Positions 19,295 to 29,422 of a stretch of 64,000 nt of DNA are shown here, one piece after another. Position 1 is the stretch's first letter. The number at the start of each line of letters is the position of its first letter. The notes under the pieces were generated by a model, which worked only from the letters and a program-made list of their open reading frames with translations, made no database searches and had not been told where the DNA came from. Both the position numbers and the translations under genes were made by a program. Location of the stretch: assembly GCA_963822705.1 (NCBI GenBank), contig CAWGIX010000008.1, forward strand, positions 310,001 to 374,000, written 5' to 3'. The stretch is from CAVRQM01 sp963822705 (GTDB lineage: Bacteria > Pseudomonadota > Alphaproteobacteria > Acetobacterales > Acetobacteraceae).

Positions 19295-19765
19295 TCACGC
19301 CGGCGTCCCGCCGGGGCGCTCGGGCAGGCGTTTCAAGGCCACGGCCGGTAGTGCCCCGTGACAGCGGCAGTTCGGTACAACCTCGGAGGCGGAGGCGATG
19401 TATTTTCGCCCAGCTATCTGTGCTGCGGCTACGGCATCTTCCAGCAGCAGAGTTGACCGGACCTTGGCCAGTTTCACGAGCAACGGAAGGTTCACACCGC
19501 CAATCACTTCCACGCCGGGGCGCGCCATCTGCGACATGCACAGGTTGGACGGAGTGCCGCCAAACATGTCGGTCAGCAGGACCACACCGTCGCCGGTATC
19601 CACTTCCTCAACCCGGCGGCGCACTTCCGCGCGGCAGGTTTCGGTTTCGTCCTCGGCACCTATGCACACGGTAGCGAGCCCGCGCTGCCGGCCCACGACG
19701 TGCTCGAGGGCCAAGCGCAACTCCTCGGCCAGCCGGCCGTGGGTGACGATCACAAGTCCGATCAT
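19295..19765 (-). CDS. PTS mannose-type EIIA protein
   Basis: A 156-residue EIIA of the mannose family, starting MIGLVIVTHGRLAEE with phosphorylatable H9 and containing TDMFGGTPSN. It accepts phosphate from HPr. No EIIB or EIIC/D gene accompanies it, as in other alphaproteobacteria where this protein ends a regulatory chain. The ATG at 19765 is chosen over an upstream unconserved extension. It lies ten bases after rapZ. Confidence 0.92.
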   Translation of the reverse strand: MIGLVIVTHGRLAEELRLALEHVVGRQRGLATVCIGAEDETETCRAEVRRRVEEVDTGDGVVLLTDMFGGTPSNLCMSQMARPGVEVIGGVNLPLLVKLAKVRSTLLLEDAVAAAQIAGRKYIASASEVVPNCRCHGALPAVALKRLPERPGGTPA

Positions 19766-19775
19766 GGTGTTGCTT

Positions 19776-20733
19776 TCAGGCCTCCCGAGCCCGCAAGGCG
19801 GCAACCGGGGCGCCGCCACGATAGTCGCCGATAAAGGGGGCCTCCGGCCCCGGCAACTCCCGATGCACTACGGAAACCCGCCAGTCGGCGCGGTTCAGGT
19901 GCTCCGCGAGCAGACGCACGATATGCACGGAGCGGTGACGACCGCCCGTGCATCCAACAGCAATCGTACAGTATTTCTTGCCCTCGCGTACGAACCGAGG
20001 CAGCACGAAGTCCAGCAAGGCCCGCACTCTATCCAAGAAGACCGGGAAATCGGGATCGGTTTCGACAAACCGCCCCACCGCATCATCCAATCCCGTGAGC
20101 GGTCTCAGGGAGGTAACGTAGTGCGGATTACGTAAGAATCGGGTATCGAATACCATGTCCGCCTCGCGGGGCAGACCAGCGGGAAACGCGAAGGACAGCA
20201 GGGTTAAGGTGAAATTGGCCCGGGGTGCAGCGCCGAAGCCGGTACTGGCGCTCGATCAGGTGGCGCAGCTCCGCCAAGGGCAGGTCTGATGTGTCGATGA
20301 CGTGGTCCGCCGCCTCGCGCAGCGGGGCGGTGAGCATGCGCTCCGCCTCGATGCCGTCCTGGACCCGGCCGCTCTCAGCCATTGGGTGGCGGCGGCGCGT
20401 TTCCGTGTAGCGGCGCAGCAGGACACTCTCGTCGGCCCAGACGAACAGAAGTTCCGGCCGTAGCGTCGCGTCGCTGCGCAATCGGGCCAAAGCGCCGAGC
20501 ACGGCGCCGCAATCAAACCCTTGGGTCCGGATGTCGACTCCGATGGCCAGCCGCCGGCCGCCGGTCGCCGCGGCGCGACATACCAGCTCCTCCATCATCG
20601 ACAGCGGGGGGTTGTCGACGGCCTCGTACCCCAGGTCCTCCAGGGCCCGGAGCACCGATGCCTTGCCGGCACCCGAGAGTCCGCTGACCAGCACCACGCG
20701 CTGCCCCGGAGCGCCCGTGACGGCGGAAGTCAT
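19776..20733 (-). CDS. rapZ: RapZ/YvcJ family nucleotide-binding protein (frameshifted at about 20240)
   Basis: The N-terminal part has the P-loop GLSGAGKAS (residues 18-26) and ends in frame at LIERQY. Removing one C from the CC at 20239-20242 joins GFGAAPRANFTLTLLSFAFP and then ADMVFDTRFLRNPHYV, and later GCTGGRHRSVHI, all typical of RapZ. The corrected length is about 318 residues. The family binds nucleotides and, in E. coli, RNA (RapZ). ATG 20733 overlaps the hprK stop. The break is probably a sequence error because both halves are perfectly conserved. Confidence 0.88.
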
Positions 20734-21161
20734 TCAGCGAACGTCCCTGCAACCTGTGTCACGTGCCCGAGTGCGCAGTCCAAGGCCAATACGATTCGTT
20801 CAGGCGCGGATGCCGCCGCCCCATCGATCGACATTTCGGGAACCTGCATGGGACCCTGTCGCGCCTCGGGCAGGCGGGTGGGCGGCGGTTCCGCAGGGCC
20901 GAGCAGGTGCACGGCGAGCGCCAATTTCACGGGAGCCACATGCGGCAACCGAACGACGCCTAACCCGCGCACTTCCAAAAGCCCCGCGAGCGAGGCAGGA
21001 GGCCGGGCCTCGCCATCGTCCAATTCGACCTGGTCGTCGGCGACTAGTTGGAAGCCATGCGATAGCAATCGGAGCAGCAGGTCCGACTTCCCAGCGCCCG
21101 GAGGGCCCATCAAGAGCACACCAAACCCCTTGCGGGCGGCGCAACTCGCATGAACGTTCAT
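20730..21161 (-). CDS. hprK: HPr kinase/phosphorylase, short alphaproteobacterial form
   Basis: A 143-residue protein consisting only of the catalytic domain. The P-loop GPPGAGKSD is at 19-27, and LVADDQVEL follows. The N-terminal domain of Gram-positive HprK is missing, as usual in this class. It phosphorylates and dephosphorylates HPr at the regulatory serine. First gene of the PTS run, 71 bases after the AI-2E gene, overlapping rapZ by four bases. Confidence 0.92.
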   Translation of the reverse strand: MNVHASCAARKGFGVLLMGPPGAGKSDLLLRLLSHGFQLVADDQVELDDGEARPPASLAGLLEVRGLGVVRLPHVAPVKLALAVHLLGPAEPPPTRLPEARQGPMQVPEMSIDGAAASAPERIVLALDCALGHVTQVAGTFAE

Positions 21162-21232
21162 CGCGGTCGCAGCTTATGCTCAAATCTTTACCGGATGGGA
21201 AGCGACGTGTTTGTGCGGTGCAGCCAAGGGGT

Positions 21233-22399
21233 TCAGGCCTCCATGCCGCCGGCTTTTGGGGCGCCCAGGACATGGCCGAGCGGCACCAGAGTGGGGATGC
21301 GGTCACACACGATTTTGGCGATCGCCAGCAGCGGCACTGCCAAAAATGCGCCGATGACCCCCCACATCCAATCCCAGAAGAATAGCGAGACGATTACCAG
21401 CACCGGGTTCAGGGTCAGCCGGCGAGCCAGCAGCATCGGCGTCACGGTCTCTCCTTCGATCACATGGACCATGAGGTAGATGGCCGGAGGCAGCAGCGCC
21501 CCCCACACGCTGGAGGCGACGAACAGCCCCACAAGGAAGAAAATCACCACGCCGGTAAATGGGCCGAGAATGGGGATGTAGTTGAGCAAGAAGGCCAGCG
21601 TGCCCCAGAGCAGCGGATCCGGCATGCCCTGGGCCCACATGGAAACTCCGTTGGCGATCCCGACCAGCAGGTTCATCACCGTGATGGTCAGCAGATAGAC
21701 CGAAATATTGTGCTCGATCTCCAGCGCGATCCGCACCAATTGGCGCTTCTCGCCAAATCCCGGCAGCACCTCGACAACCCGGCGCAGCAGACTGTCGCCG
21801 TACGACAGCAGGAAGAACAGCACCACGAGCAGGGTCAGCAATTGCCCCAGGGCGACCCGCGTCCCCCGCAGCAGAGCCATGCCGACCCCGCCCATGTTGG
21901 CCGCCGGCTGTGCTGTCGCCTGCGGCGGGGGACCGCCGACGCTGCCGCCCGATGGCTGCATAGCCTCGCGGACACGGTCCGTAGCGTGACGAGCGAATTC
22001 AACAACCGAGCCGATGAAAGCAAGTTTTTTCTGCAGCGCCTCAAAAGCTTCCGGCGCCTTGGATACCCAGGAGGTTGCGGGCAAAACGAGCAGAGCCGCC
22101 ACCCCGATCACGACGGCAAACAAGGCCACGATCAGCAGCAGAGCCGCGAGCGCGGTGGGCAGGTGCAGCCGCTCGGTCAGCCAGCGCTTGGCCGGCAGCA
22201 ACAGCAGGTTCAGCAACAGCGCCATAATCAGCGGCAGGATGATGGCGGCCGCGAAATGCAGGGTATAGAAAACCGCGAGGACCGCGAGCACCGCGAGTGC
22301 CAGGGTGCGTCGGTCGGGCGGACCGGGAGCCAGCATGTGCGCGGGCTGCTCCGTTTGCACGCGCAGATCGGGCGAACCGGCCGGGGCGGGATCGTCCAT
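21233..22399 (-). CDS. AI-2E family transporter (PerM-like)
   Basis: A 388-residue membrane protein with about eight hydrophobic segments, including FAAAIILPLIMALLLNLLLL and the family-typical LLNYIPILGPFTGVV and IGAFLAVPLLAI. The family includes quorum-signal exporters and permeases of unknown substrate; AI-2 transport should not be assumed. It sits between chvG and hprK in the same direction, 12 bases from chvG, so it may share a transcript. Confidence 0.88.
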   Translation of the reverse strand: MDDPAPAGSPDLRVQTEQPAHMLAPGPPDRRTLALAVLAVLAVFYTLHFAAAIILPLIMALLLNLLLLPAKRWLTERLHLPTALAALLLIVALFAVVIGVAALLVLPATSWVSKAPEAFEALQKKLAFIGSVVEFARHATDRVREAMQPSGGSVGGPPPQATAQPAANMGGVGMALLRGTRVALGQLLTLLVVLFFLLSYGDSLLRRVVEVLPGFGEKRQLVRIALEIEHNISVYLLTITVMNLLVGIANGVSMWAQGMPDPLLWGTLAFLLNYIPILGPFTGVVIFFLVGLFVASSVWGALLPPAIYLMVHVIEGETVTPMLLARRLTLNPVLVIVSLFFWDWMWGVIGAFLAVPLLAIAKIVCDRIPTLVPLGHVLGAPKAGGMEA

Positions 22400-22411
22400 G
22401 GAAAGACGCCT

Positions 22412-24100
22412 TCAGGCGACCGCGGGCAGGCACAGGACGAAGCGCGCGCCCAACACGCGGCCCTGGGCGTCGCGGCGGTTCTCGGCGACCAAACTGCCCT
22501 TGAGGGCTTTGGCGATCTGCCGGCTGATGGACAAGCCGAGCCCGGAATGCTGGCCGAACCGCTCGCCGTGCGGCCGCTCCGAGTAGAAACGGTCGAATAT
22601 GTGCTCCAGCTTACCAGCGGGGATGCCCGGGCCTTCGTCCTCGACGCTGATCTCTACCATCGCTCCGGTGGCGCGGGCCGTCAGCGCTATACGGCCGGCC
22701 CGCGGAGAGAAACTGCGCGCGTTGGCGATCAGGTTGCGCAGCACCTGCACCAGACGCCCCTCCACCGCCAGCACGACAAGCGGGCCGTCCGGCAGTGACA
22801 GATGAACCGCCGGGTCACCTTCCTCGCGAGTGGCATCATGCAGGTCGGCCAGCGCAGTCAAGATCGGTGCTACGTCAACCGGCTCGGTGGCCACGCGCGA
22901 CAACTCGGCGTCGATACGCGAGGCGTCGCTGATATCGCTGATCAGCCGGTCGAGCCGGCCGACATCCTCGGTGACGATGGCCAGCAGCCGCCGCTGCTTG
23001 TCCGGCTCGTCCACGCGGCGCAGCGTCTCGATGGCGCTGTGGATCGAGCTCAGCGGATTCTTGATCTCGTGGGCGACATCGGCGGCGAAGCGCTCGATGG
23101 CGTCCATCCGGTCCCACAGCGCGTGCGCCGACTGGGCCAGCGCGTGGGCCAGCTCGCCCACCTCGTCAGTGCGTTCGAGCAGCGAAGCAGGCACCGTGCC
23201 GGCGCGGCCTCGCCCTTCCTGCATCTGCTCGGCCGCCCGTGCCAGCCCGAGAATCGGGCGGGCGATGGTGAGCGACAAGTACCACGACATGAGCACGGTG
23301 AGCGCCAACGCGAACCCGAATAAACCCAGAATGGACAAGCGAACGTCGAGCAGACTCTGGTCCACCTCGCGCGCCTCGCGTGTCAGCAGGACAATGCCGA
23401 CCGTGTGGCGCTCGTTCTGCACCGGCTCGGCCACGGTCACCAGCAGCCGGCCATCGGCGGTGCGGCGGATATAGGGCGGCATCTCCCGGCTCTGGTCCGA
23501 GCCGGTGAGACGCAGTTCCTGGCGCACATCGGGCTGCCACTCCGGCCCGACGGCCTCCGGGCCGGTCTCGAGCACGGCGGACTGGTTTCCGTGCGGCAGC
23601 CACCCCAACACCCGGTCGTAGGCGCGGCCGATGGCCCCCACCACCTGGCTGCGCTCGGGCGCCGGCGGCAGAGGTTCTTCGCGCATGGCGCCGCCGCTGT
23701 CAGGGCGCACGCGGCTGTCGGCGACCACCTGCCCGTCGGGGGCGTACAGCTTGGCCTGTGCATTGGGGCTGGGTTCGGTCAGGCGCTGCAACAGGGCGCG
23801 GGCCAGTTGCGGCACCAGCCGCGGCGTATCCCCGGAATCCATACGCACCGCCGCCTCGCCCAGAGCGCCGGCATATATGCGCGCCTGCTCGCGCAAAGTG
23901 CTGACCTCCGCCTCCAGCAGACCGTTTTGATACTGGTCGAGATACAGCAAGGCCGCCAACAGCAGGGCCAGGGGTACCAAGTTGACCAGCAGGATGCGGC
24001 GTAGCAGCGGCGAAGCCCAGCCCAGCTGCCAGATTTTCCCGCGCGGCGCGGCGGGCTCGGAAAATTGCAGCAGTGAGCCGGCGGCATGGGTGTCCGGCAC
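22412..24100 (-). CDS. chvG: Sensor histidine kinase ChvG
   Basis: A 562-residue kinase. A membrane segment near 35-53, a long periplasmic domain, a second segment near 250-275, HAMP, then HisKA with the phosphoacceptor in FAADVAHEIKNPLSS (about residue 343). An ATPase domain with N box NLIANARSF and DEGPGIP follows. Order and neighbours fit ChvG, which senses acidity or envelope state in alphaproteobacteria. It starts with GTG three bases after the chvI stop. Confidence 0.92.
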   Translation of the reverse strand: MPDTHAAGSLLQFSEPAAPRGKIWQLGWASPLLRRILLVNLVPLALLLAALLYLDQYQNGLLEAEVSTLREQARIYAGALGEAAVRMDSGDTPRLVPQLARALLQRLTEPSPNAQAKLYAPDGQVVADSRVRPDSGGAMREEPLPPAPERSQVVGAIGRAYDRVLGWLPHGNQSAVLETGPEAVGPEWQPDVRQELRLTGSDQSREMPPYIRRTADGRLLVTVAEPVQNERHTVGIVLLTREAREVDQSLLDVRLSILGLFGFALALTVLMSWYLSLTIARPILGLARAAEQMQEGRGRAGTVPASLLERTDEVGELAHALAQSAHALWDRMDAIERFAADVAHEIKNPLSSIHSAIETLRRVDEPDKQRRLLAIVTEDVGRLDRLISDISDASRIDAELSRVATEPVDVAPILTALADLHDATREEGDPAVHLSLPDGPLVVLAVEGRLVQVLRNLIANARSFSPRAGRIALTARATGAMVEISVEDEGPGIPAGKLEHIFDRFYSERPHGERFGQHSGLGLSISRQIAKALKGSLVAENRRDAQGRVLGARFVLCLPAVA

Positions 24101-24103
24101 CGG

Positions 24104-24805
24104 TCAGGTCCCCCGATAGCGGTAGCCGATCCCGTACAGCGTCTCGATGTGGTTGAAACTGTCATCGCTGGCACGAAACTTCTTCCGTACCCGCTTGATG
24201 TGGCTGTCGATGGTACGGTCATCGACATACGTGTTGTCGCCGTAGGCGGTGTCGATCAGCTGATCGCGCGAGCGCACCATGCCGGGTCGTGCGGCCAGCG
24301 TTTTCAGCAGCAGAAACTCGGTTACGGTCAGCTGGATGTCCTGACCCTTCCAGGTGCATTGGTGCTTGGTCTCATCGAGGACCAGGTCGCCGCGGACCAT
24401 GATGCCGGCCGGCGAGGCGCCGGACCCTTCGGCCCGGCTGGTCTCGTTGCGGCGCAGCAGGGCGCGGATGCGTTCCAGCAGCAGGCGCTGGCTGAACGGT
24501 TTGGTGATGTAGTCGTCGGCGCCCAGCCGCAGACCCATCAGCTCGTCCACCTCCTCGTCCTTGCTGGTAAGAAAGATCACCGGCAACTGGCTGCGGGTAC
24601 GCAGGCGCTGCAGCAGCTCCATGCCGTCCATGCGCGGCATTTTGATGTCGAGCACGGCTAGGTCGACCGGGCGGGCGGTGATCGCCTGGAGGGCGCTTTC
24701 CCCGTCCGTGTAGGTGCGCACCTGAAAACCTTCCTGCTCCAGGGTCATGGAAACGCTGGTGAGGATGTTGCGGTCGTCGTCGACCAGGGCGATCGTCTGC
24801 TTCAT
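24104..24805 (-). CDS. chvI: Response regulator ChvI
   Basis: A 233-residue OmpR-family regulator. The receiver begins MKQTIALVDDDRN, with phosphoacceptor D53 in VLDIKMPRMDG, and the conserved T/K pair appears in FLTSKDEE. The winged-helix domain contains LTVTEFLLLKTLA and HIKRVRKKFR. It is the partner of ChvG. ATG 24805 is the family start, although the frame is open upstream. Divergent from the HugZ-like gene. Confidence 0.94.
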   Translation of the reverse strand: MKQTIALVDDDRNILTSVSMTLEQEGFQVRTYTDGESALQAITARPVDLAVLDIKMPRMDGMELLQRLRTRSQLPVIFLTSKDEEVDELMGLRLGADDYITKPFSQRLLLERIRALLRRNETSRAEGSGASPAGIMVRGDLVLDETKHQCTWKGQDIQLTVTEFLLLKTLAARPGMVRSRDQLIDTAYGDNTYVDDRTIDSHIKRVRKKFRASDDSFNHIETLYGIGYRYRGT

Positions 24806-24848
24806 GGTGCCGATACTATGGCGCAAATCTTTTGGGGATGCACGGCGA

Positions 24849-25595
24849 ATGGCGGACAGGCCGGGGGCGGAGAGGCCGGGACTAACGGCGGCCGTGGCGG
24901 CCTGGCAGACGCGCAAGCTGCTGCGCGCGGCTCGGGCGGCCACGCTTGCAACCCAGGATGCGGGCCAGCCTTTTGCCGGACTGGTCACGCCGGCCACGGA
25001 CGTCGGCGCCTCGCTGCTGCTGCTGCTCTCGGATATGTCCGAGCACACGAAACATTTGCGTCGCGACGGACGCTGCGCCGTGTTGATGGCGGGTGAAGCG
25101 GCGGAGGCGAACCCGCAGACCGCGCCGCGAGTGACCGTGACCGGCACCGCCGAGATCGCCGACGATGCACGGCTGCGGGCGCGCTTTCTGGCGGTTCACC
25201 CGTATGCCGCCCTGTATGCCGGGTTCGGCGATTTCCATCTTTGGCGCGTGCGCCCGGAGGCGGCGTTCTATGTCGGGGGCTTTGCCCAGGCGCGGCGACT
25301 GCGCTGGGCGGAGTGCGCATCCGATCCGGCTGGTGTTGCGGCGATCGAGGCGGCCGCCGCAAACATCATGGCACACTGCAATCAGGATCACCCCGACGCG
25401 CTGACAGCCATTGCCGGGTCGCCGGGCGACTGGCGCATGGTGGGCGTGGACACAGATGGCTGCGATCTGGCCGCCGGCGAAACCGTGATCCGGATTGCGT
25501 GGAGCAGCCCGGCCGTCGACGGGGCGGACGTGCGGCGCGAACTGGTGACGCTGGCCCAAACGGCGAGAGAGGCGGCTGCGCCCGCTGGGCCTTGA
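24849..25595 (+). CDS. HugZ-like pyridoxamine-phosphate-oxidase-fold protein with DUF2470
   Basis: A 248-residue protein. An FMN-binding split-barrel domain comes first (ATLATQDAGQPFAGLVTPAT, then LLLLLSDMSEHTKHLRRD). A DUF2470 C-terminal region starts near IMAHCNQDHPDALT, the HNxxH-like string of HugZ/HutZ-type haem-degrading proteins. Activity on haem is possible, but no haem uptake genes are nearby. Translation probably starts at ATG 24849 with a weak ribosome site. Divergent from chvI across 43 bases. Confidence 0.8.
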   Translation: MADRPGAERPGLTAAVAAWQTRKLLRAARAATLATQDAGQPFAGLVTPATDVGASLLLLLSDMSEHTKHLRRDGRCAVLMAGEAAEANPQTAPRVTVTGTAEIADDARLRARFLAVHPYAALYAGFGDFHLWRVRPEAAFYVGGFAQARRLRWAECASDPAGVAAIEAAAANIMAHCNQDHPDALTAIAGSPGDWRMVGVDTDGCDLAAGETVIRIAWSSPAVDGADVRRELVTLAQTAREAAAPAGP

Positions 25596-26021
25596 CGTTG
25601 AGCGGGCGCTGACGATCCGTGAGTTTACTTGCCGTTTCCTTGGTGGCCCGCCCTGGCTGTTTGCCGGCACTGTCCAACGTCGCGCCGGGCCGCTGCAGCA
25701 AGTTTGGCTTTTCGCCACCTCCCTTCCAGAGCCTCCGCAACTATTTGTTTTCCTTTCATCCTAACCTCGATCGATTGCTCGATCAGCTTGCCTTATCGTG
25801 CAGGCCGGACTGGGCGCTGCTACCCAGGGCATGTCGGACAGTGCTTAATGTTGATGCAGCTTGCACCGAGCTCACCTTCGCGCGCCATTAGCGTTGCGCC
25901 GCTTCCGCTTAGTAACGAGAACGTTTCCTGTACACCTCGAAGTTCATTGCGCTGCCACCCGGGCGCGAAGTAGCTGGAGTTACCCCCAGGCTCTCGGGAT
26001 ACACACTTTCAGGAGGACGAC
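25596..26021. other. Intergenic stretch without supported genes
   Basis: This 426-base gap between the HugZ-like gene and the neprosin gene contains only short open frames without ribosome sites or recognisable motifs. It presumably carries the promoter of the neprosin gene, whose AGGAGG lies at 26011. No clear repeat or RNA structure was seen. Confidence 0.5.
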
Positions 26022-27365
26022 ATGACTCTCACCCGGTATCGGGCGACCCTCTACGCCACAGTCGGCGCTGCCGTATCGTTCGGTAGCGCAATGGCACAGG
26101 GCGGCGCCGGCTCGCCGACCCTCGTTCCGTTCGCAGACTTCGTGGCTGGCCTACACTCCACGACGGCCCAGCAGATGACGGCGCAGCTATCCTCTGCCGT
26201 GAAAGTACCCGAACGCCGCTGAAGAGATGCGCCAGCATTTGCTCCGCCTTTACGATGGTGTCTCCGTCAGGCACAGCTTCCTGCAGGACTCGCAGACATT
26301 CGACTGCATTCCGGTCGATCAGCAGCCCGCCGTCCGTCTGCAGGGACTGAAATCGATTGCCGCAGCGCCTTCGGCAGCGCCCGCCACCACCGACGCTCCC
26401 ACCGCCAAAGGCGGCCCTCGCGCCCTGCCGGCCTCCCAGCAAAGCAAGGCCGAGTTCGACGCTTTCGGCAATGCGCAGCGCTGCGACACCGGCACGATCC
26501 CGATGCGACGGATCACGCTGCAGGAGATGTCCCGTTTCGAGACCTTGCAGAAGTTCTTCGAGAAGGGTCCGAACGGCGCCGGGCAGGTGCACCTGAAGGA
26601 CCAGAATGGCTCCGTCGCTCCGTCGATTAACGGCCATACCTATGCCCACGAATATCAACACGTAAACAATTACGGCGGATATTCGGTACTGTCCCTCTAT
26701 CGCCCGTACGTCAACACGTCATATGGCGAAATCTTCTCTCTCTCCCAGCAATGGTACGTGGGGTTTGGTGCGTCGGGTGTGCAAACCGCAGAGGTTGGAT
26801 TGCAGAACTACCCGGCCAAGTACGGATCGGAGAACTCTGCACTGTTCATCTACTGGACGGCGGACGGATACACCCACACGGGCTGCTACAATCTTGACTG
26901 CGGCACGTTCGTGCAGACGAACGGCAACTGGCATCTCGGTGCGGGGTTCAATAACTATAGCACGGTAGGCGGTGCACAGTACGAGGTCGCCCTGGGCTAT
27001 TACCTATCCGGCGGCAACTGGTGGCTGGCCGCCGGGAGTGACTGGGTCGGCTACTATCCCGGGTCGATCTATGGTGGCGGACCGATGAGCCACTATGCTC
27101 AAGAGTTCGATCTCGGGGGCGAAAGCGACGCGTCCTATTACTGGCCGCCCATGGGTAGCGGGCGATCACGCGTCGGCCGGTTGGCCGCGCGCCGACTATC
27201 ATCGTCCAGATCCTGTATCGCAATTCCGGCAACGGCGGCCACAACCCGTCCTTGACGGTCTCGCAGCAGTGGCCCGGGTGCCAGACGGCATCGACGCCGA
27301 CCTGGGGCGGCTCGACATGGGAAACTTATTTCTTTTTCGGCGGACCCGGCGGCTATAATTGCTGA
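26022..27365 (+). CDS. Secreted neprosin-domain (DUF239) protein, putative glutamic peptidase (three frame breaks)
   Basis: ATG 26022 follows a perfect AGGAGG. The signal peptide ends near GSAMA|QGG. Frame breaks lie near 26209 (CCC), 27161 (GGG) and 27212 (CC); removing one base at each gives a continuous protein of about 446 residues ending GGPGGYNC. The core QQWYVGFGASGVQTAEVGLQ, then LFIYWTADGYTHTGCYNLDC, and later FDLGGESDA match the neprosin domain. In plant neprosin two glutamates are catalytic; E in QTAEVG and E in LGGESD sit in the equivalent contexts. The N-terminal part resembles the neprosin activation region. Likely an extracellular protease. Confidence 0.82.
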
Positions 27366-27390
27366 GGTAGTGCGACTTCGCAACGGACCT

Positions 27391-27413
27391 GCCCGCGCTT
27401 GTCCGGCGCGGGC
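27391..27413 (+). terminator. Hairpin downstream of the neprosin gene
   Basis: A perfect 8-base stem GCCCGCGC/GCGCGGGC with a 7-base loop, 26 bases after the neprosin stop. It lacks a T run but lies between convergent genes (neprosin and uvrC), where a bidirectional stop would be expected. Confidence 0.45.
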
Positions 27414-27522
27414 CGGCACCGAACCGGGCAGCCACCGAGATGCAGGGCGATCCTACCCCGGACAGCAAGCTTGGGAATTCGCCCAGCAGGCGTTCAGGAA
27501 CAGAAGATGCCGATGCGGATAG

Positions 27523-29422
27523 CTACTGCGCCCCACCCGACCCCGCATGAAAATACGTGTACACCTTCCGCGCCAGATCCCGGCTGATCCCGGGCGCCGC
27601 CTCCAGGTCCGCCAGCCCGGCCTGCTTCACCCCGCGCGCAGAACCGAAATGATGCAGCAGCGCGCGCTTGCGGCTCGGGCCTATCCCGGGAACCTCGTCC
27701 AGCTCGCTGGTAACCAGTGACCGCGACCGCCCCGCCCGGTGCGTGGTGATAGCAAAACGATGCGCCTCGTCGCGCAACCGTTGCAGAAAATACAGCACCG
27801 GATCGCGCGGCGGCAGCTGGAACGGCGGCCGGCCCTCGACATGGAACCACTCCCGCCCGGCATCGCGGTCCGGGCCTTTGGCTATGGCCACCAGCGGCAC
27901 CTCGTTCACGCCCAAATCGGCCAGCACCGCGCGGGCGGCAGACAACTGGCCGGCGCCGCCGTCGATCAGCACCAGGTCGGGCCAGGCCGGCGGCGGCACC
28001 GACGGATCCGGATTTTCGCGTAACGCCCGGCCGAACCGGCGCTCGAAAACCTCGCGCAGCATGGCGAAATCGTCGCCCGGCGCCAGCACCGAGCGGATGC
28101 CGAATTTCCGGTACGCCTGCTTTCGCAAACCCCTCCGGCCCCGCCACGATCATGACGCCATACGGGTTGGCGCCCATGATGTGGCTGTTGTCGAAAACCT
28201 CGATACGTTCGGGCGGCCGCTCCAGGCAAAACAGTTCTGCCGTCGCCTCCAGCAGTTTTGCCTGGCCGGCGCTCTCCGCCAGCCGCCGCTCCAGCGCCTC
28301 GCGCGCATTGGTGCGGGCATGCTCCACCACCGCGTGCTTCTCGCCACGCTGCGGAACCAAAATCTCCACGCGTCGCCTGCCGTCGAGCGCCGCCGCCTTG
28401 AGGCTCAGCGCCTCCTCGACCAGTTCCTGCTCCGGCAGATCGTGGCTCAGCAGCACGCAGGGGGGTGGCGGCTTGTCGTCGTAGAACTGGCCGACGAAGG
28501 CGGCCAGTACCTCACCCGCTTCCTCAGCCCTCGCATGAAGCGGGAAAAAGGCGCGGTTGCCGTTGTTGTTGCCTCCCCGAATGAAAAAAACCTGGATGCA
28601 GGTCTGCCCGGCACCCTGCCAGGCGGCGATCACGTCGGCATCGACGATGCCCTCGGGGTTGACGATGCCGCTACCCTGCACATGCGTCAGCCCGCGGATA
28701 CGGTCGCGCAGCCACGCCGCGCGCTCAAATTCCGTGGCCTGCGAGGCCTGCTCCATCTCCACCGCCAGCTCGCGCTGCACCGCAGCCCCCTTGCCGGCCA
28801 GGAACGCCTTTGCCTGATCCACCAGCGCGGCATAATCCGCCTCGCTGATGCGCCCCACGCAGGGCGCGGAGCAGCGCTTGATCTGGTGCAGCAGACACGG
28901 GCGAGTGCGGTTGGCGAACACCGTGTCCGCGCAGGAGCGCAGCAGAAATACCCGTTGCATGGCCGTAACCGTCTGGTTCACCGCCCAAGCCGAGGCGAAC
29001 GGGCCGTAATAGCTGCCTTTTCGGGCATGCGCGCCGCGGTGCTTGGCGATCTGGGGATACGGATGATCCCCGGTCAGCATCAGCCACGGATAGCTCTTGT
29101 CGTCCCGGAGCACGATGTTGAACCGAGGTTTCAAGCGCTTGATGAGGTTGGCCTCGAGCAGCAGGGCCTCGGCCTCAGTATGGGTGGTGACCACCTCCAG
29201 AGAAGCCGTGTCCGCCACCATTCGCCGCAGCCGCTCCGGCAGCCGCCCCGCCTGGGCATAGGACGCCACGCGCTTCCTCAGGCTGCGCGCCTTGCCGACA
29301 TACAAAGCCTCGCCACGCGCATCGAGCATGCGGTAGACTCCGGGCGTCAGCGGCATCGTCGCCAAGGCCCGCTCGATCACCGTCACGCCCTTCGCGGGCG
29401 CGAATTCAGCCTGCTCGGTCAC
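27523..29422 (-). CDS. uvrC: Excinuclease ABC subunit C (UvrC), frameshifted at about 28133
   Basis: The N-terminal part carries the GIY-YIG nuclease (TPGVYRMLDARGEALYVGKA), the Cys region RPCLLHQIKRCSAPCVG, a UvrB-interaction helix and FDNSHIMGANPYG. The frame breaks in GGGGTTTGCG (about 28128-28137). One base fewer joins RKQAYRKFGIRSV, then LIDGGAGQLSAA (catalytic Asp of the second nuclease) and the C-terminal HhH pair (PGIGPSRKRALL, then APGISRDLARKVY). Corrected length is about 632 residues. It makes the dual incisions of nucleotide excision repair with UvrA and UvrB. GTG 29422 or TTG 29434 could be the start; neither has a strong ribosome site. Confidence 0.9.

Noticed and set aside
21233..22399. 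Autoinducer-2 export by the AI-2E family protein
   Set aside because: The family name is historical; no luxS or lsr-type gene is present, so substrate is left open.
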